Program-made: the position numbers and the translations under genes
NCBI RefSeq assembly: GCF_040222955.1
Contig: NZ_JAVKCA010000007.1
Location: 186,001 to 250,000 of the forward strand
Origin: Marinoscillum sp040222955
GTDB lineage: Bacteria; Bacteroidota; Bacteroidia; Cytophagales; Cyclobacteriaceae
Length of the DNA: 64,000 nt
Direction: 5' to 3'
The notes under the pieces: generated by a model
Seen by the model: the letters and a program-made list of their open reading frames with translations, nothing else
Database searches by the model: none
Told to the model about the DNA's origin: nothing
Part shown: positions 24,073-32,023 of the stretch, in pieces
How positions within the stretch are numbered: position 1 is the stretch's first letter
How the letters are laid out: every line of letters begins with the position of its first letter

Positions 24073-26058
24073 TTACAGGACAGCCTGTGGCTCTGTCCAT
24101 TTGCCATCTTCCTTGATTAACTCTATTAGTTCATCCAGGGCATGCGCGGAAGGCACCCCCCGTTTCATTACTTCTTTGCCTTTATAGAGTGTGATCTTTC
24201 CCTTACCAGACCCTACATAGCCATAATCTGCATCGGCCATTTCTCCCGGGCCGTTTACTATGCATCCCATGATTCCGATTTTCACACCCTTCAGGTGATC
24301 CGTTCGCTTCCTGATCATGGCTGTGGTCTCCTGCAAGTCAAACAAAGTACGCCCGCATGAAGGGCAGGAAATATACTCTGTCTTGGTGATCCTGGTTCGG
24401 GCAGCCTGCAAAATCCCAAATACGGTACTATTGTAAAGTTTCGCTTTCGCAAGTTTTTCATTCCTGTCTCCTTTTACCTGCGCCATACTCAATAGTGCTC
24501 CATCACCAAAACCATCTATAAGCAAACCACCAATGTCTGTAGCAGGATACATCATCATGGCGTCAGGGTCAAGGTCTGGAAAAGAGCGTTCAATAACCAC
24601 TGGTATACTCACTCCGGCATTCACCAGACCAACGAATGATTGACGCAAATCTGCATAAGCATGGGGATTATTTGTTTTAAGGATCAACACAGCGTTAGGC
24701 ATGTGCCTGATCTTTTCAACGACCGATGGAGTGAGATCGTCGGTTGATAGTTGTATAAAAAATAACTTTGATTGAATAGGTTTATCTATCTGATTTACAG
24801 TTATTAATGGAAATTTATTATTATCCGAATTGATAGTCAACCATGTTTCATAATCAAGTATCTCTTTAAGTCCATTGGGTAACATAAAGCTGATGGGCCG
24901 GGTGCCACTGTAGATGTAATCACACCCCAGATCATTCATTGTCCACTTGTCCAGTTCCGGCAGGTAGAAGTGTCCGATGGCTTTAAGGTCCTTCATGTCT
25001 ACGACCTCCATATCAGAAAAATCAGCGATCACCCTGGGCACATTTCCTGCACCAAAATTTTCTACCTCATCGGTCAGGCGTTTCTGATATTCATAGGGAT
25101 AGTAAGCGCTAAAATCACGATTAGTAATTGGAGCATGTCCCAGCCTCCCGGTCAACCGGTCTACCAGGATTTGTCCTACCGGAGCCTCTACCTCCGGTGC
25201 CTCGGTGAGTGAGACGCGCACAGTATCTCCCAGTCCATCCTCCAGAAGCACACCTATTCCAAGGGCACTCTTGATTCGGCCATCTTCTGCTTCGCCTGCT
25301 TCCGTCACACCAAGGTGCAATGGATAGGGCTGCAACCCTTCCTCATCAAGTTTCTGAACGAGCAGTCTATAAGCCTGCACCATGACCTGCGGATTACTGG
25401 ACTTCATCGAGATCACAATATCGAAGTATTCCAACTCTTCGCAGATTCGGATAAACTCCAACGCCGACTCTACCATACCTAGTGGGGTATCGCCATATCG
25501 ACTCATGATTCTGTCAGACAGTGAACCATGATTGGTACCTATCCGCATAGCGGTGCCATATTCTTTGCAGATTTCCACCAATGGCGTGAACTTTTCGCGA
25601 ATGCGCTCCAGCTCAGCATTGTAAGTTTCATCGGTATACTCTATTTCTTCAAATCGCTTCTTATCGGCATAGTTTCCCGGATTCACCCGAACCTTTTCCA
25701 CGATAGTCGCAGCAAGTTCTGCGGCATTGGGAGTGAAATGAATGTCCGCCACCAGCGGCACAAAACATCCTCTTTTGCTCAACTCACTCTTTATTTCTCT
25801 GAGGTTTTCAGCCTCCTTGATACTAGGTGCTGTGATTCGCACATATTCGCACCCACTCTCCACCATCCGCAGTACCTGCTCCACAGACCCCTGAGTGTCC
25901 ATGGTATCTACTGTGGTCATAGACTGAACCCTGATGGGGTTATCTCCCCCCATAGGCACATCCCCGATGTATACCTCACGGGTCTTTCTCCTTTTGTATT
26001 GAGTCAGGCTATCGCAAAAATTGACCTTTCCGGTCAGGAGCTCATCGGCAGGATTCAT
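24073..26058 (-). CDS. ispG: 4-hydroxy-3-methylbut-2-enyl diphosphate synthase IspG (long form)
   Basis: 661 residues, against about 370 for the E. coli enzyme. It converts MEcPP to HMBPP in the MEP isoprenoid pathway with a 4Fe-4S cluster. The N-terminal TIM barrel begins at YKRRKTREVYIGDVPMGG; the C-terminal iron-sulfur domain has CPSCGRTLFD and GIMGCIVNGPGEMADADYGY. Between them lies a large extra domain (about residues 280-560), the arrangement known from plants, Chlamydia and Bacteroidota. A -7 element lies at 26088-26095. Confidence 0.96.
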   Translation of the reverse strand: MNPADELLTGKVNFCDSLTQYKRRKTREVYIGDVPMGGDNPIRVQSMTTVDTMDTQGSVEQVLRMVESGCEYVRITAPSIKEAENLREIKSELSKRGCFVPLVADIHFTPNAAELAATIVEKVRVNPGNYADKKRFEEIEYTDETYNAELERIREKFTPLVEICKEYGTAMRIGTNHGSLSDRIMSRYGDTPLGMVESALEFIRICEELEYFDIVISMKSSNPQVMVQAYRLLVQKLDEEGLQPYPLHLGVTEAGEAEDGRIKSALGIGVLLEDGLGDTVRVSLTEAPEVEAPVGQILVDRLTGRLGHAPITNRDFSAYYPYEYQKRLTDEVENFGAGNVPRVIADFSDMEVVDMKDLKAIGHFYLPELDKWTMNDLGCDYIYSGTRPISFMLPNGLKEILDYETWLTINSDNNKFPLITVNQIDKPIQSKLFFIQLSTDDLTPSVVEKIRHMPNAVLILKTNNPHAYADLRQSFVGLVNAGVSIPVVIERSFPDLDPDAMMMYPATDIGGLLIDGFGDGALLSMAQVKGDRNEKLAKAKLYNSTVFGILQAARTRITKTEYISCPSCGRTLFDLQETTAMIRKRTDHLKGVKIGIMGCIVNGPGEMADADYGYVGSGKGKITLYKGKEVMKRGVPSAHALDELIELIKEDGKWTEPQAVL

Positions 26059-26087
26059 AAAATAGTATTTATGGTCTAAACACCATA

Positions 26088-26095
26088 CAAAGATA
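26088..26095 (-). promoter_or_regulatory. -7 element before ispG
   Basis: TATCTTTG on the minus strand matches TAnnTTTG exactly, 29 bases before the ispG start and just before the SDR stop region. No -33 TTG is seen at the expected distance. Confidence 0.38.
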
Positions 26096-26107
26096 AAAGT
26101 TGCGAGA

Positions 26108-26824
26108 TCATAAATCTCCTAATTGTGGCCTGATTACCAGATCTTCTACCACTGTGCGATCACTAAGCTGGTAAGTGGTAAAAATCAACTCTGCCACATC
26201 TTCAGGTTTCATAAAGCGATCCTCTGGCAGGTCTACCCCTTCCCAGCTGGCAGTAAAGGTAGCTCCCGGCATGACTGAGGTCACTCTGATCTGATCTGCT
26301 TTCAATTCCTCTCGTAGTACCTTACTCATCCCATACATCGCAAACTTGGAGATGCAGTAAGATCCACCATTGGTGTAAGCCGTAATACTGGCTGTAGAAC
26401 AAATATTGAAGATGTGCCCTTTCTTCCTCTTTTTCATTTCTGGAATCAGTCCTCTACTGAGGCGATACGCACTGTAAAGATTAGTTTCAATTTGTGACTC
26501 CAACACTCCCTCTTCTTCTGTGTGTACCTGGCCGGGCACAAATTTGCCTGCATTATTAACCAAAATTACCACAGGCTTGCCAGCCAATCGAATAAACTCA
26601 ATGAAGTCATTAACCTGTGCTTTTTTAGACACATCTGCAGTGTGAATCAGCACTTTGTTTCCGTACTTCCCTTCCACGGTCTTTTTCAAATCATCCAGAT
26701 CGGCCTCATTTCTGGCGCAGGTGGCAATGGTATAGCCGGCTTCAGAAAATTTTTCAATGATGGCCCGGCCTATACCTTTGGTGCCGCCAGTTACCACTAC
26801 TATTTTATCTTTCAGGTCACTCAT
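26108..26824 (-). CDS. Short-chain dehydrogenase/reductase
   Basis: 238 residues from the ATG at 26824; a longer frame adds only MLYRI. The start is DLKDKIVVVTGGTKGIGRAI, the NAD(P)-binding TGxxxGIG motif. An NNAG motif follows (VILVNNAGKF), then the catalytic serine (FNICSTASI) and YCISKFAMY with Tyr and Lys. A classical SDR oxidoreductase; substrate unknown. NADP preference is not clear from the loop (CARNEADL has an Arg, favouring NADP). It is divergent from the mlaE-like gene. Confidence 0.92.
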   Translation of the reverse strand: MSDLKDKIVVVTGGTKGIGRAIIEKFSEAGYTIATCARNEADLDDLKKTVEGKYGNKVLIHTADVSKKAQVNDFIEFIRLAGKPVVILVNNAGKFVPGQVHTEEEGVLESQIETNLYSAYRLSRGLIPEMKKRKKGHIFNICSTASITAYTNGGSYCISKFAMYGMSKVLREELKADQIRVTSVMPGATFTASWEGVDLPEDRFMKPEDVAELIFTTYQLSDRTVVEDLVIRPQLGDL

Positions 26825-26903
26825 AATTCTATAAAGCAACCAAAAACCACATTGTTATTAAAGAAAACAAAATCTTCATTTTGTGCTTTACTTGCCTAAA
26901 CGG

Positions 26904-26933
26904 TTTGTGTTTGCTTCGTTCTTATTAATTTCG
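26904..26933 (+). promoter_or_regulatory. Promoter of the mlaEF-like genes
   Basis: TTTG (26904-26907), an 18-base spacer and TAATTTCG (26926-26933), one base from TAnnTTTG. Transcription would start about 29 bases before the ATG at 26969. An opposite-strand TAGCTTTG (26942-26935) sits next to it and may serve the SDR gene. Confidence 0.5.
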
Positions 26934-26968
26934 GCAAAGCTAACACATCTGACGCAAGAGAATACTTC

Positions 26969-27700
26969 ATGAAATCACTGGGTAAATTTTTGATTTTTGC
27001 TGGTCAGCTTTTCGTAAGACGCGAAAATTTTTCCACCTATGTTACACTGACCATTGATGAGTGCATCAAGGTGGGTTATAATTCTCTTTTTATTGTCACC
27101 ATCGTCTCTGTATTTATGGGTGCGGTTACCACCATCCAGACCGCATACAATCTGGTGAGTCCTTTCATTCCTGATTATGTAATCTCTCTTGTGGTGCGGG
27201 ACATGACTGTTCTGGAGCTGGCCCCTACCATCATGGCCATCGTGTACGCGGGGAAGGTAGGCTCCAACATAGCCGGCGAACTGGGAACCATGCGGATCAC
27301 AGAGCAAATCGATGCGCTGGAAGTGATGGGTATCAACTCTACCTCTTATCTGGTGCTTCCCAAAATCATCGCTTCGATGCTGATGTATCCTATGCTGGTG
27401 GTACTGTCGGCATTTTTATCCATCTATGGTGGGTACCTGACCAGTCTGGCTACGGGCATCATCTCTGGTCATGACTACATCTATGGTATCCGATATGATT
27501 TTATTGAATTTAATATCGCGTTTGCCCTCATTAAGGCATTTGTGTTTGCTTTTCTGGTAGCAGCCATTTCAGCCTACAAGGGATACTTCACCTCAGGCGG
27601 AGCCCTGGAAGTAGGCCAATCCTCCACTGCGGCCGTTACCAATAGCTGTATTGCCATTTTGCTTGCAGATTATCTTCTTGCTCAACTACTACTCGGATGA
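26969..27700 (+). CDS. mlaE: MlaE-type ABC transporter permease
   Basis: 243 residues with five or six membrane helices. The family signature AYNLVSPFIPDYVISLVVRDMTVLELAPTIMAI and the GSNIAGELGTMRITEQIDALEVMGI block are the MlaE/YrbE permease hallmark. It moves phospholipids between inner and outer membranes. The ATPase gene follows with a 4-base overlap (ATGA). No MlaD (MCE) substrate-binding gene is present next to it; in Bacteroidota the MCE gene is often adjacent, so it may lie elsewhere. Confidence 0.93.
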   Translation: MKSLGKFLIFAGQLFVRRENFSTYVTLTIDECIKVGYNSLFIVTIVSVFMGAVTTIQTAYNLVSPFIPDYVISLVVRDMTVLELAPTIMAIVYAGKVGSNIAGELGTMRITEQIDALEVMGINSTSYLVLPKIIASMLMYPMLVVLSAFLSIYGGYLTSLATGIISGHDYIYGIRYDFIEFNIAFALIKAFVFAFLVAAISAYKGYFTSGGALEVGQSSTAAVTNSCIAILLADYLLAQLLLG

Positions 27701-28440
27701 TCGAAATCAACAACATAAAGAAGTCATTTCAGGGCAAAGAAATCCTAAAGGGTATCAATGGTACATTTGAGCCTGGAAAATGCAACCTGATTATAGGTTC
27801 CAGTGGGACTGGAAAAAGTGTGCTCCTGAAGTGTATTGTGGGGCTGTTTAAACCAGACGAAGGAGACGTGCTATATGATGGACGTGACTTTTCTCACGGA
27901 GACAAAGAAGCCCAGACGGAAATAAGGAGAGAAATTGGAATGCTTTTTCAGGGCAGTGCGCTGTTTGATAGCAAAAATGTGGAGCAGAACGTCATGTTCC
28001 CGCTCAATGTGCTCACAGACATGGGCAAGGAAGAAAAGCTCGACCGTGTCAACTTCTGCCTGCAGCGTGTAGGCCTGGAGAATGTGAACACAAAAATGCC
28101 ATCTGAGATCAGCGGAGGTATGAAAAAACGTGTGGGCATAGCACGTGCCATCGTCAATCAACCGAATTATCTCTTTTGCGATGAGCCCAACTCCGGACTA
28201 GACCCTCAGACGAGCATGGTCATTGATGAACTCATTGATGAAATCACACAGGAGTATCAAATGACCACCACCATCGTCACTCATGACATGAACTCGGTGA
28301 TAGAAATTGGTCAGAAAGTAATGTACCTGTACCAGGGTGAAAAGCTATGGGACGGTACCAACAAAGACATCACCCACTCTGGCGTGAAGGAATTGGACGA
28401 CTTTGTCTTTGCCAACAGAATGATGAAGGAGTTCAGATAG
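27697..28440 (+). CDS. mlaF: MlaF-type ABC transporter ATPase
   Basis: 247 residues. Walker A is GSSGTGKS (about 33-40), the signature is SGGMKKRVGIARA, and Walker B is LFCDEPNSGLDP; the H-loop His is in TTTIVTHDMNS. It powers the adjacent permease in lipid transport. It starts within the last 4 bases of the permease gene. The next gene (28477) starts 37 bases later and encodes an unrelated permease fusion; whether it is cotranscribed is open. Confidence 0.94.
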   Translation: MIEINNIKKSFQGKEILKGINGTFEPGKCNLIIGSSGTGKSVLLKCIVGLFKPDEGDVLYDGRDFSHGDKEAQTEIRREIGMLFQGSALFDSKNVEQNVMFPLNVLTDMGKEEKLDRVNFCLQRVGLENVNTKMPSEISGGMKKRVGIARAIVNQPNYLFCDEPNSGLDPQTSMVIDELIDEITQEYQMTTTIVTHDMNSVIEIGQKVMYLYQGEKLWDGTNKDITHSGVKELDDFVFANRMMKEFR

Positions 28441-28476
28441 CACTTCGGCATCCTCAAAAACCACTAGTTTTATACA

Positions 28477-31400
28477 ATGAAGGAATGGATGGACTGGCCC
28501 TGGCCCCAAATGTTACTTGCCTGTACGGTGGTTCATGGCGTGATGGCAGCCCTTCTTCTGTTATTCAATAAGTTTCCGGCCAGTCAGTTTCTCGCAAGAC
28601 TACTCATCTTCTTGCTCATTTTTCTGGTGAGCCGCCTCGCTACTTCCTATCTTTTCCTTGATCAGCTTGCCCTTGCTTCAGTTGCGATCAGCCTTTTCCT
28701 CTACACGAGATCTTTTTTTACCCAAAAAACCCGCTACAACAATAAGCACCTGCTAACACTGATGATCCCTGCTTTCTTCTCTTTGCTTTCGGGATTGGAA
28801 ATCAATTTTGAATACACCAGGGTCTTACAAGATGTCAGCTTAATCATCATAGTCGTGATCTACCTAATAGCTACCCTCAGGACTGCACAGAGCGAAGGAA
28901 ACCAGCGCGGTATCTATTGGTTTCAAAATCCAGGAAGCCGTCTCGTTTGGTTTAGAAACTTCCTGATTTTTTCAGTAATCCTCATTGCCACCTGGCTCAC
29001 AACTATTAAAAGCGTCAGTGTATGGGAAATCTCTCTAGGCGTACTGACCTTCTGCTACTTCATTTATTTTCAGATTTTCAGAGAATCAACTTTCCTTTCG
29101 CCCATTCCTTTGGGAAATAAGTACCAAAAATCAACGCTTACTCCCGGACAAAAAGCTGCCATCCTGGAGCGCCTGGATGACCTGCTGATGAAAGATAAAT
29201 TTTACCTTCAAAGCACCATATCTCTGAGTCAGCTGGCCGATCAGCTACATACCAACACCCACCACCTTTCTCAGGTTATCAATGAGACCAAAAACACTTC
29301 CTTTCAGGAGCTCATCAGTCTGTACAGAGTCCGGGAAGCTAAGCTGCTGCTGAAATCGCCAGACCAGCAGCAAACCAAAATTGAGAACATTGCCGCCATG
29401 GTGGGGTACAACTCCAAGTCCGCCTTTAACACGGCTTTTAAGAAATACACAGGCCTCACACCATCTGAATTTAAGGAAGCCAAAGGTGTTCGATCTTATC
29501 GGGAAGAACGTCTGCCCGGCCAGAAAAGACCATTCTATCGATACTTAGACGTTAGTTCGTACCATGTTTTACCAAACCTCAAAACAAACATGGTTAGCAA
29601 CTTCTTGAAAATCTTCTATCGCAGAATGGTGAGAAACAAAGTGTTTTCAGCCATCAATCTCTTTGGCCTCACTGTAGGGTTTTCCTGCAGCATCCTGATC
29701 TACTTATTCATCGCCGACCAACTCTCCTACGATAAGGAGTTAAAGGACAGCGAACGAATCTACCGCATTGCCTGGTTGAACGAAAACCCTCAGACACGCA
29801 CCCCACACCCAATGGCTCAGGGGATGGCCAGAGACCTGCCCGAGGTGGAAGCGGCTACTAGTCTTTCACCCTGGAATGGTGTAGGGCAAATCAATGAGAC
29901 TGTGAAAGTAGAAAATGTGGAACAGGAAATTCTGTTTCAGGAGCCTGATTTCTTTTTTGTGGACTCCACTTTTCTGGATGTATTCTCATTAGAAGTCCTT
30001 GCTGGCGACAAAGACGCCCTTAGGAAACCATGGAGCCTCGTCATCACAGACAAGATGGCCAAAAAGTACTTTGGCGATGAAGACCCAATAGGGCGAGAGC
30101 TGAACGTAAATGACATGCCTGTGGAAATAGCAGCCGTTATCGAAGGAATGCCTGAAAAATCGCATTTTCATATTCAGGGGCTGGTTTCCTACGTAACCAT
30201 CAAGAGCATTAACCCCAATAACCCCTGGTTCACCTGGGATGATTTTGGCCATTTTAATTACATCAAAATCAAGCCAGGTGTGGATCATCAGCTGTTAGAG
30301 TCCAAAATTCCCAACTGGGTACTCCCCTATCTGAATTGGCCTCAGTCCTGGAAGGAGGCGCTCATGGAGGGAAATCCCAGATTTGACCTGCAGCCTATTC
30401 AAGACATTCACCTTACCTCTCACCTGAGGTGGGAATTGGAAAACAATAGCAACATCCTGTATGTGTATATTCTTACGGGCACATTGATTTTCTTACTCCT
30501 CATCGTCTGTATCAACTATATCAACCTCACCACGGCCAAGTCGCTGGAAAGAGCCCGGGAAGTGGGTATTAAAAAAACACTCGGTGCCTTTTCAGAAAAC
30601 CTTACCTTTCAGTTTTATCTGGAGTCACTCCTGTTTTGTCTAATGGCTTGGGTTCTTTCCCTCTGTCTTGCAGTGCTATGCCTGGACACCTTCAATTACC
30701 TTTCTGGTCAGGCATTTGAGCTTTCTGATATCTTCAATACCTCTTTCCTGTTAAAATCTGTTGGTTTGTGTTTAATCCTGGCCCTTTTGGCCGGTTTCTA
30801 TCCTGCCTTCATGTTGTCTTCCTTTCATCCCATTCAGGTGCTCAAAGGCAAGTTCTATTCCTCTTTTCAGGGAAGACAAGTTCGAAATGGGCTGGTGGTC
30901 TTTCAGTTTTGTATTTCCAGTATTTTGATCATCTCCAGCCTGATCATCGTGAAGCAGATCAACTTTATGAAAACCACCTCCCTCGGCTTTGATCATGAGG
31001 CGGTCATTTCCATTCGCATACATCCGAGCGTGGAAATTGGTGGAATTGACCTGCGGCAGGTTGAAACCCTCAAGGAACAATTTGGTAGTATTCCCGGTGT
31101 GAGCACTACAGGTACCCTGTCTAATTTACCGGGAGGCCAGTTTAATCAGAACCCAATTTACCTGGAAGAGTCCCCCGAAAATCGGGTGGACGCCTCCGAG
31201 CTGTATGTGGACTATAGTACTGCAGAATCACTGGGCCTGAAAATGGCAATGGGGCGATACTTTGACCCTTCCTATGCAGCAGATTCGGCGGGTACAAGTT
31301 TCCTGATTAACGAAAGTGCTATGTCGGCCCTCCGTCTGGAAAATCCAATCGGAAAAAATCTGGCATGGGATAGCGATCCGGTAGCACAAAAAGGAATCAT

Positions 31401-32019
31401 TGTGGGGGTAATCAAGGATTTCCATTACAAATCACTTCATGAGTCGATTCAACCTCTGATCATCCAGCTAAACCCCGGGTATGCCAGTCACTTACTGGTG
31501 AAAATGGATGGCCGGAACTTCCAGCAAACGCTCGAGTCTATCCAAAAAACCTATGAGCAAATAGAAAGTGAGTTGCCATTTAGCTACCGTTTTTTAGATG
31601 AGCAACTGGCCAACCTCTATTTAGCGGAAGAACGCACGTTAAGTGTTTTTTCCATTTTTGCCGGACTGGCCCTGTTCCTGGCTTGTCTTGGATTGCTCGG
31701 CCTTGCACTGGCGCTACTGAATCAAAAAGCCAAAGAAGTAAGCATACGCAAAATTATGGGCGCTACTCCCAATCACATTTTGGGGATGGTGTTTTCCCAA
31801 TTCGCCCGACTCCTCGGTCTGGCACTCCTCCTTGGCCTGCCATTAGGTTATTTTCTGATGCAAAGATGGATTGGTGAGTTTTCCTATCAGGTGGCATTGG
31901 GAATGACTCCCTTTTTACTGGCATCCGGGCTCCTGCTTCTGGTGGCCCTTGGAAGTGTGAGTTTGGTGGTACTGAAAATCTCCAGGGCCAATCCTGCAGA
32001 TAACCTGAGGTACGAATAG
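28477..32019 (+). CDS. Membrane-anchored AraC regulator fused to a double-FtsX ABC permease
   Basis: One unbroken 1180-codon frame. Residues 1-205 hold about six or seven hydrophobic segments. Residues 230-336 form an AraC-type DNA-binding domain with both helix-turn-helix units (around 248-285, and 306-333 with NIAAMVGYNSKSAFNTAFKKYTGLTPSEF). A 35-residue linker (337-371) leads to a complete MacB/FtsX permease of 809 residues: the N-terminal cap VFSAINLFGLTVGFS, a periplasmic domain, a three-helix bundle from about 659 with SLERAREVGIKKTLGA, a second FtsX unit from about 804, and a final bundle ending in NPADNLRYE. An ATG at codon 372 (29590) could start the permease alone. Each half is a familiar Bacteroidota protein; the join is not. 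No ATPase of the MacB type lies next to it. A hairpin past the stop (32181-32209) may end its transcript. Confidence 0.9.
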   Translation: MKEWMDWPWPQMLLACTVVHGVMAALLLLFNKFPASQFLARLLIFLLIFLVSRLATSYLFLDQLALASVAISLFLYTRSFFTQKTRYNNKHLLTLMIPAFFSLLSGLEINFEYTRVLQDVSLIIIVVIYLIATLRTAQSEGNQRGIYWFQNPGSRLVWFRNFLIFSVILIATWLTTIKSVSVWEISLGVLTFCYFIYFQIFRESTFLSPIPLGNKYQKSTLTPGQKAAILERLDDLLMKDKFYLQSTISLSQLADQLHTNTHHLSQVINETKNTSFQELISLYRVREAKLLLKSPDQQQTKIENIAAMVGYNSKSAFNTAFKKYTGLTPSEFKEAKGVRSYREERLPGQKRPFYRYLDVSSYHVLPNLKTNMVSNFLKIFYRRMVRNKVFSAINLFGLTVGFSCSILIYLFIADQLSYDKELKDSERIYRIAWLNENPQTRTPHPMAQGMARDLPEVEAATSLSPWNGVGQINETVKVENVEQEILFQEPDFFFVDSTFLDVFSLEVLAGDKDALRKPWSLVITDKMAKKYFGDEDPIGRELNVNDMPVEIAAVIEGMPEKSHFHIQGLVSYVTIKSINPNNPWFTWDDFGHFNYIKIKPGVDHQLLESKIPNWVLPYLNWPQSWKEALMEGNPRFDLQPIQDIHLTSHLRWELENNSNILYVYILTGTLIFLLLIVCINYINLTTAKSLERAREVGIKKTLGAFSENLTFQFYLESLLFCLMAWVLSLCLAVLCLDTFNYLSGQAFELSDIFNTSFLLKSVGLCLILALLAGFYPAFMLSSFHPIQVLKGKFYSSFQGRQVRNGLVVFQFCISSILIISSLIIVKQINFMKTTSLGFDHEAVISIRIHPSVEIGGIDLRQVETLKEQFGSIPGVSTTGTLSNLPGGQFNQNPIYLEESPENRVDASELYVDYSTAESLGLKMAMGRYFDPSYAADSAGTSFLINESAMSALRLENPIGKNLAWDSDPVAQKGIIVGVIKDFHYKSLHESIQPLIIQLNPGYASHLLVKMDGRNFQQTLESIQKTYEQIESELPFSYRFLDEQLANLYLAEERTLSVFSIFAGLALFLACLGLLGLALALLNQKAKEVSIRKIMGATPNHILGMVFSQFARLLGLALLLGLPLGYFLMQRWIGEFSYQVALGMTPFLLASGLLLLVALGSVSLVVLKISRANPADNLRYE

Positions 32020-32023
32020 GCTT

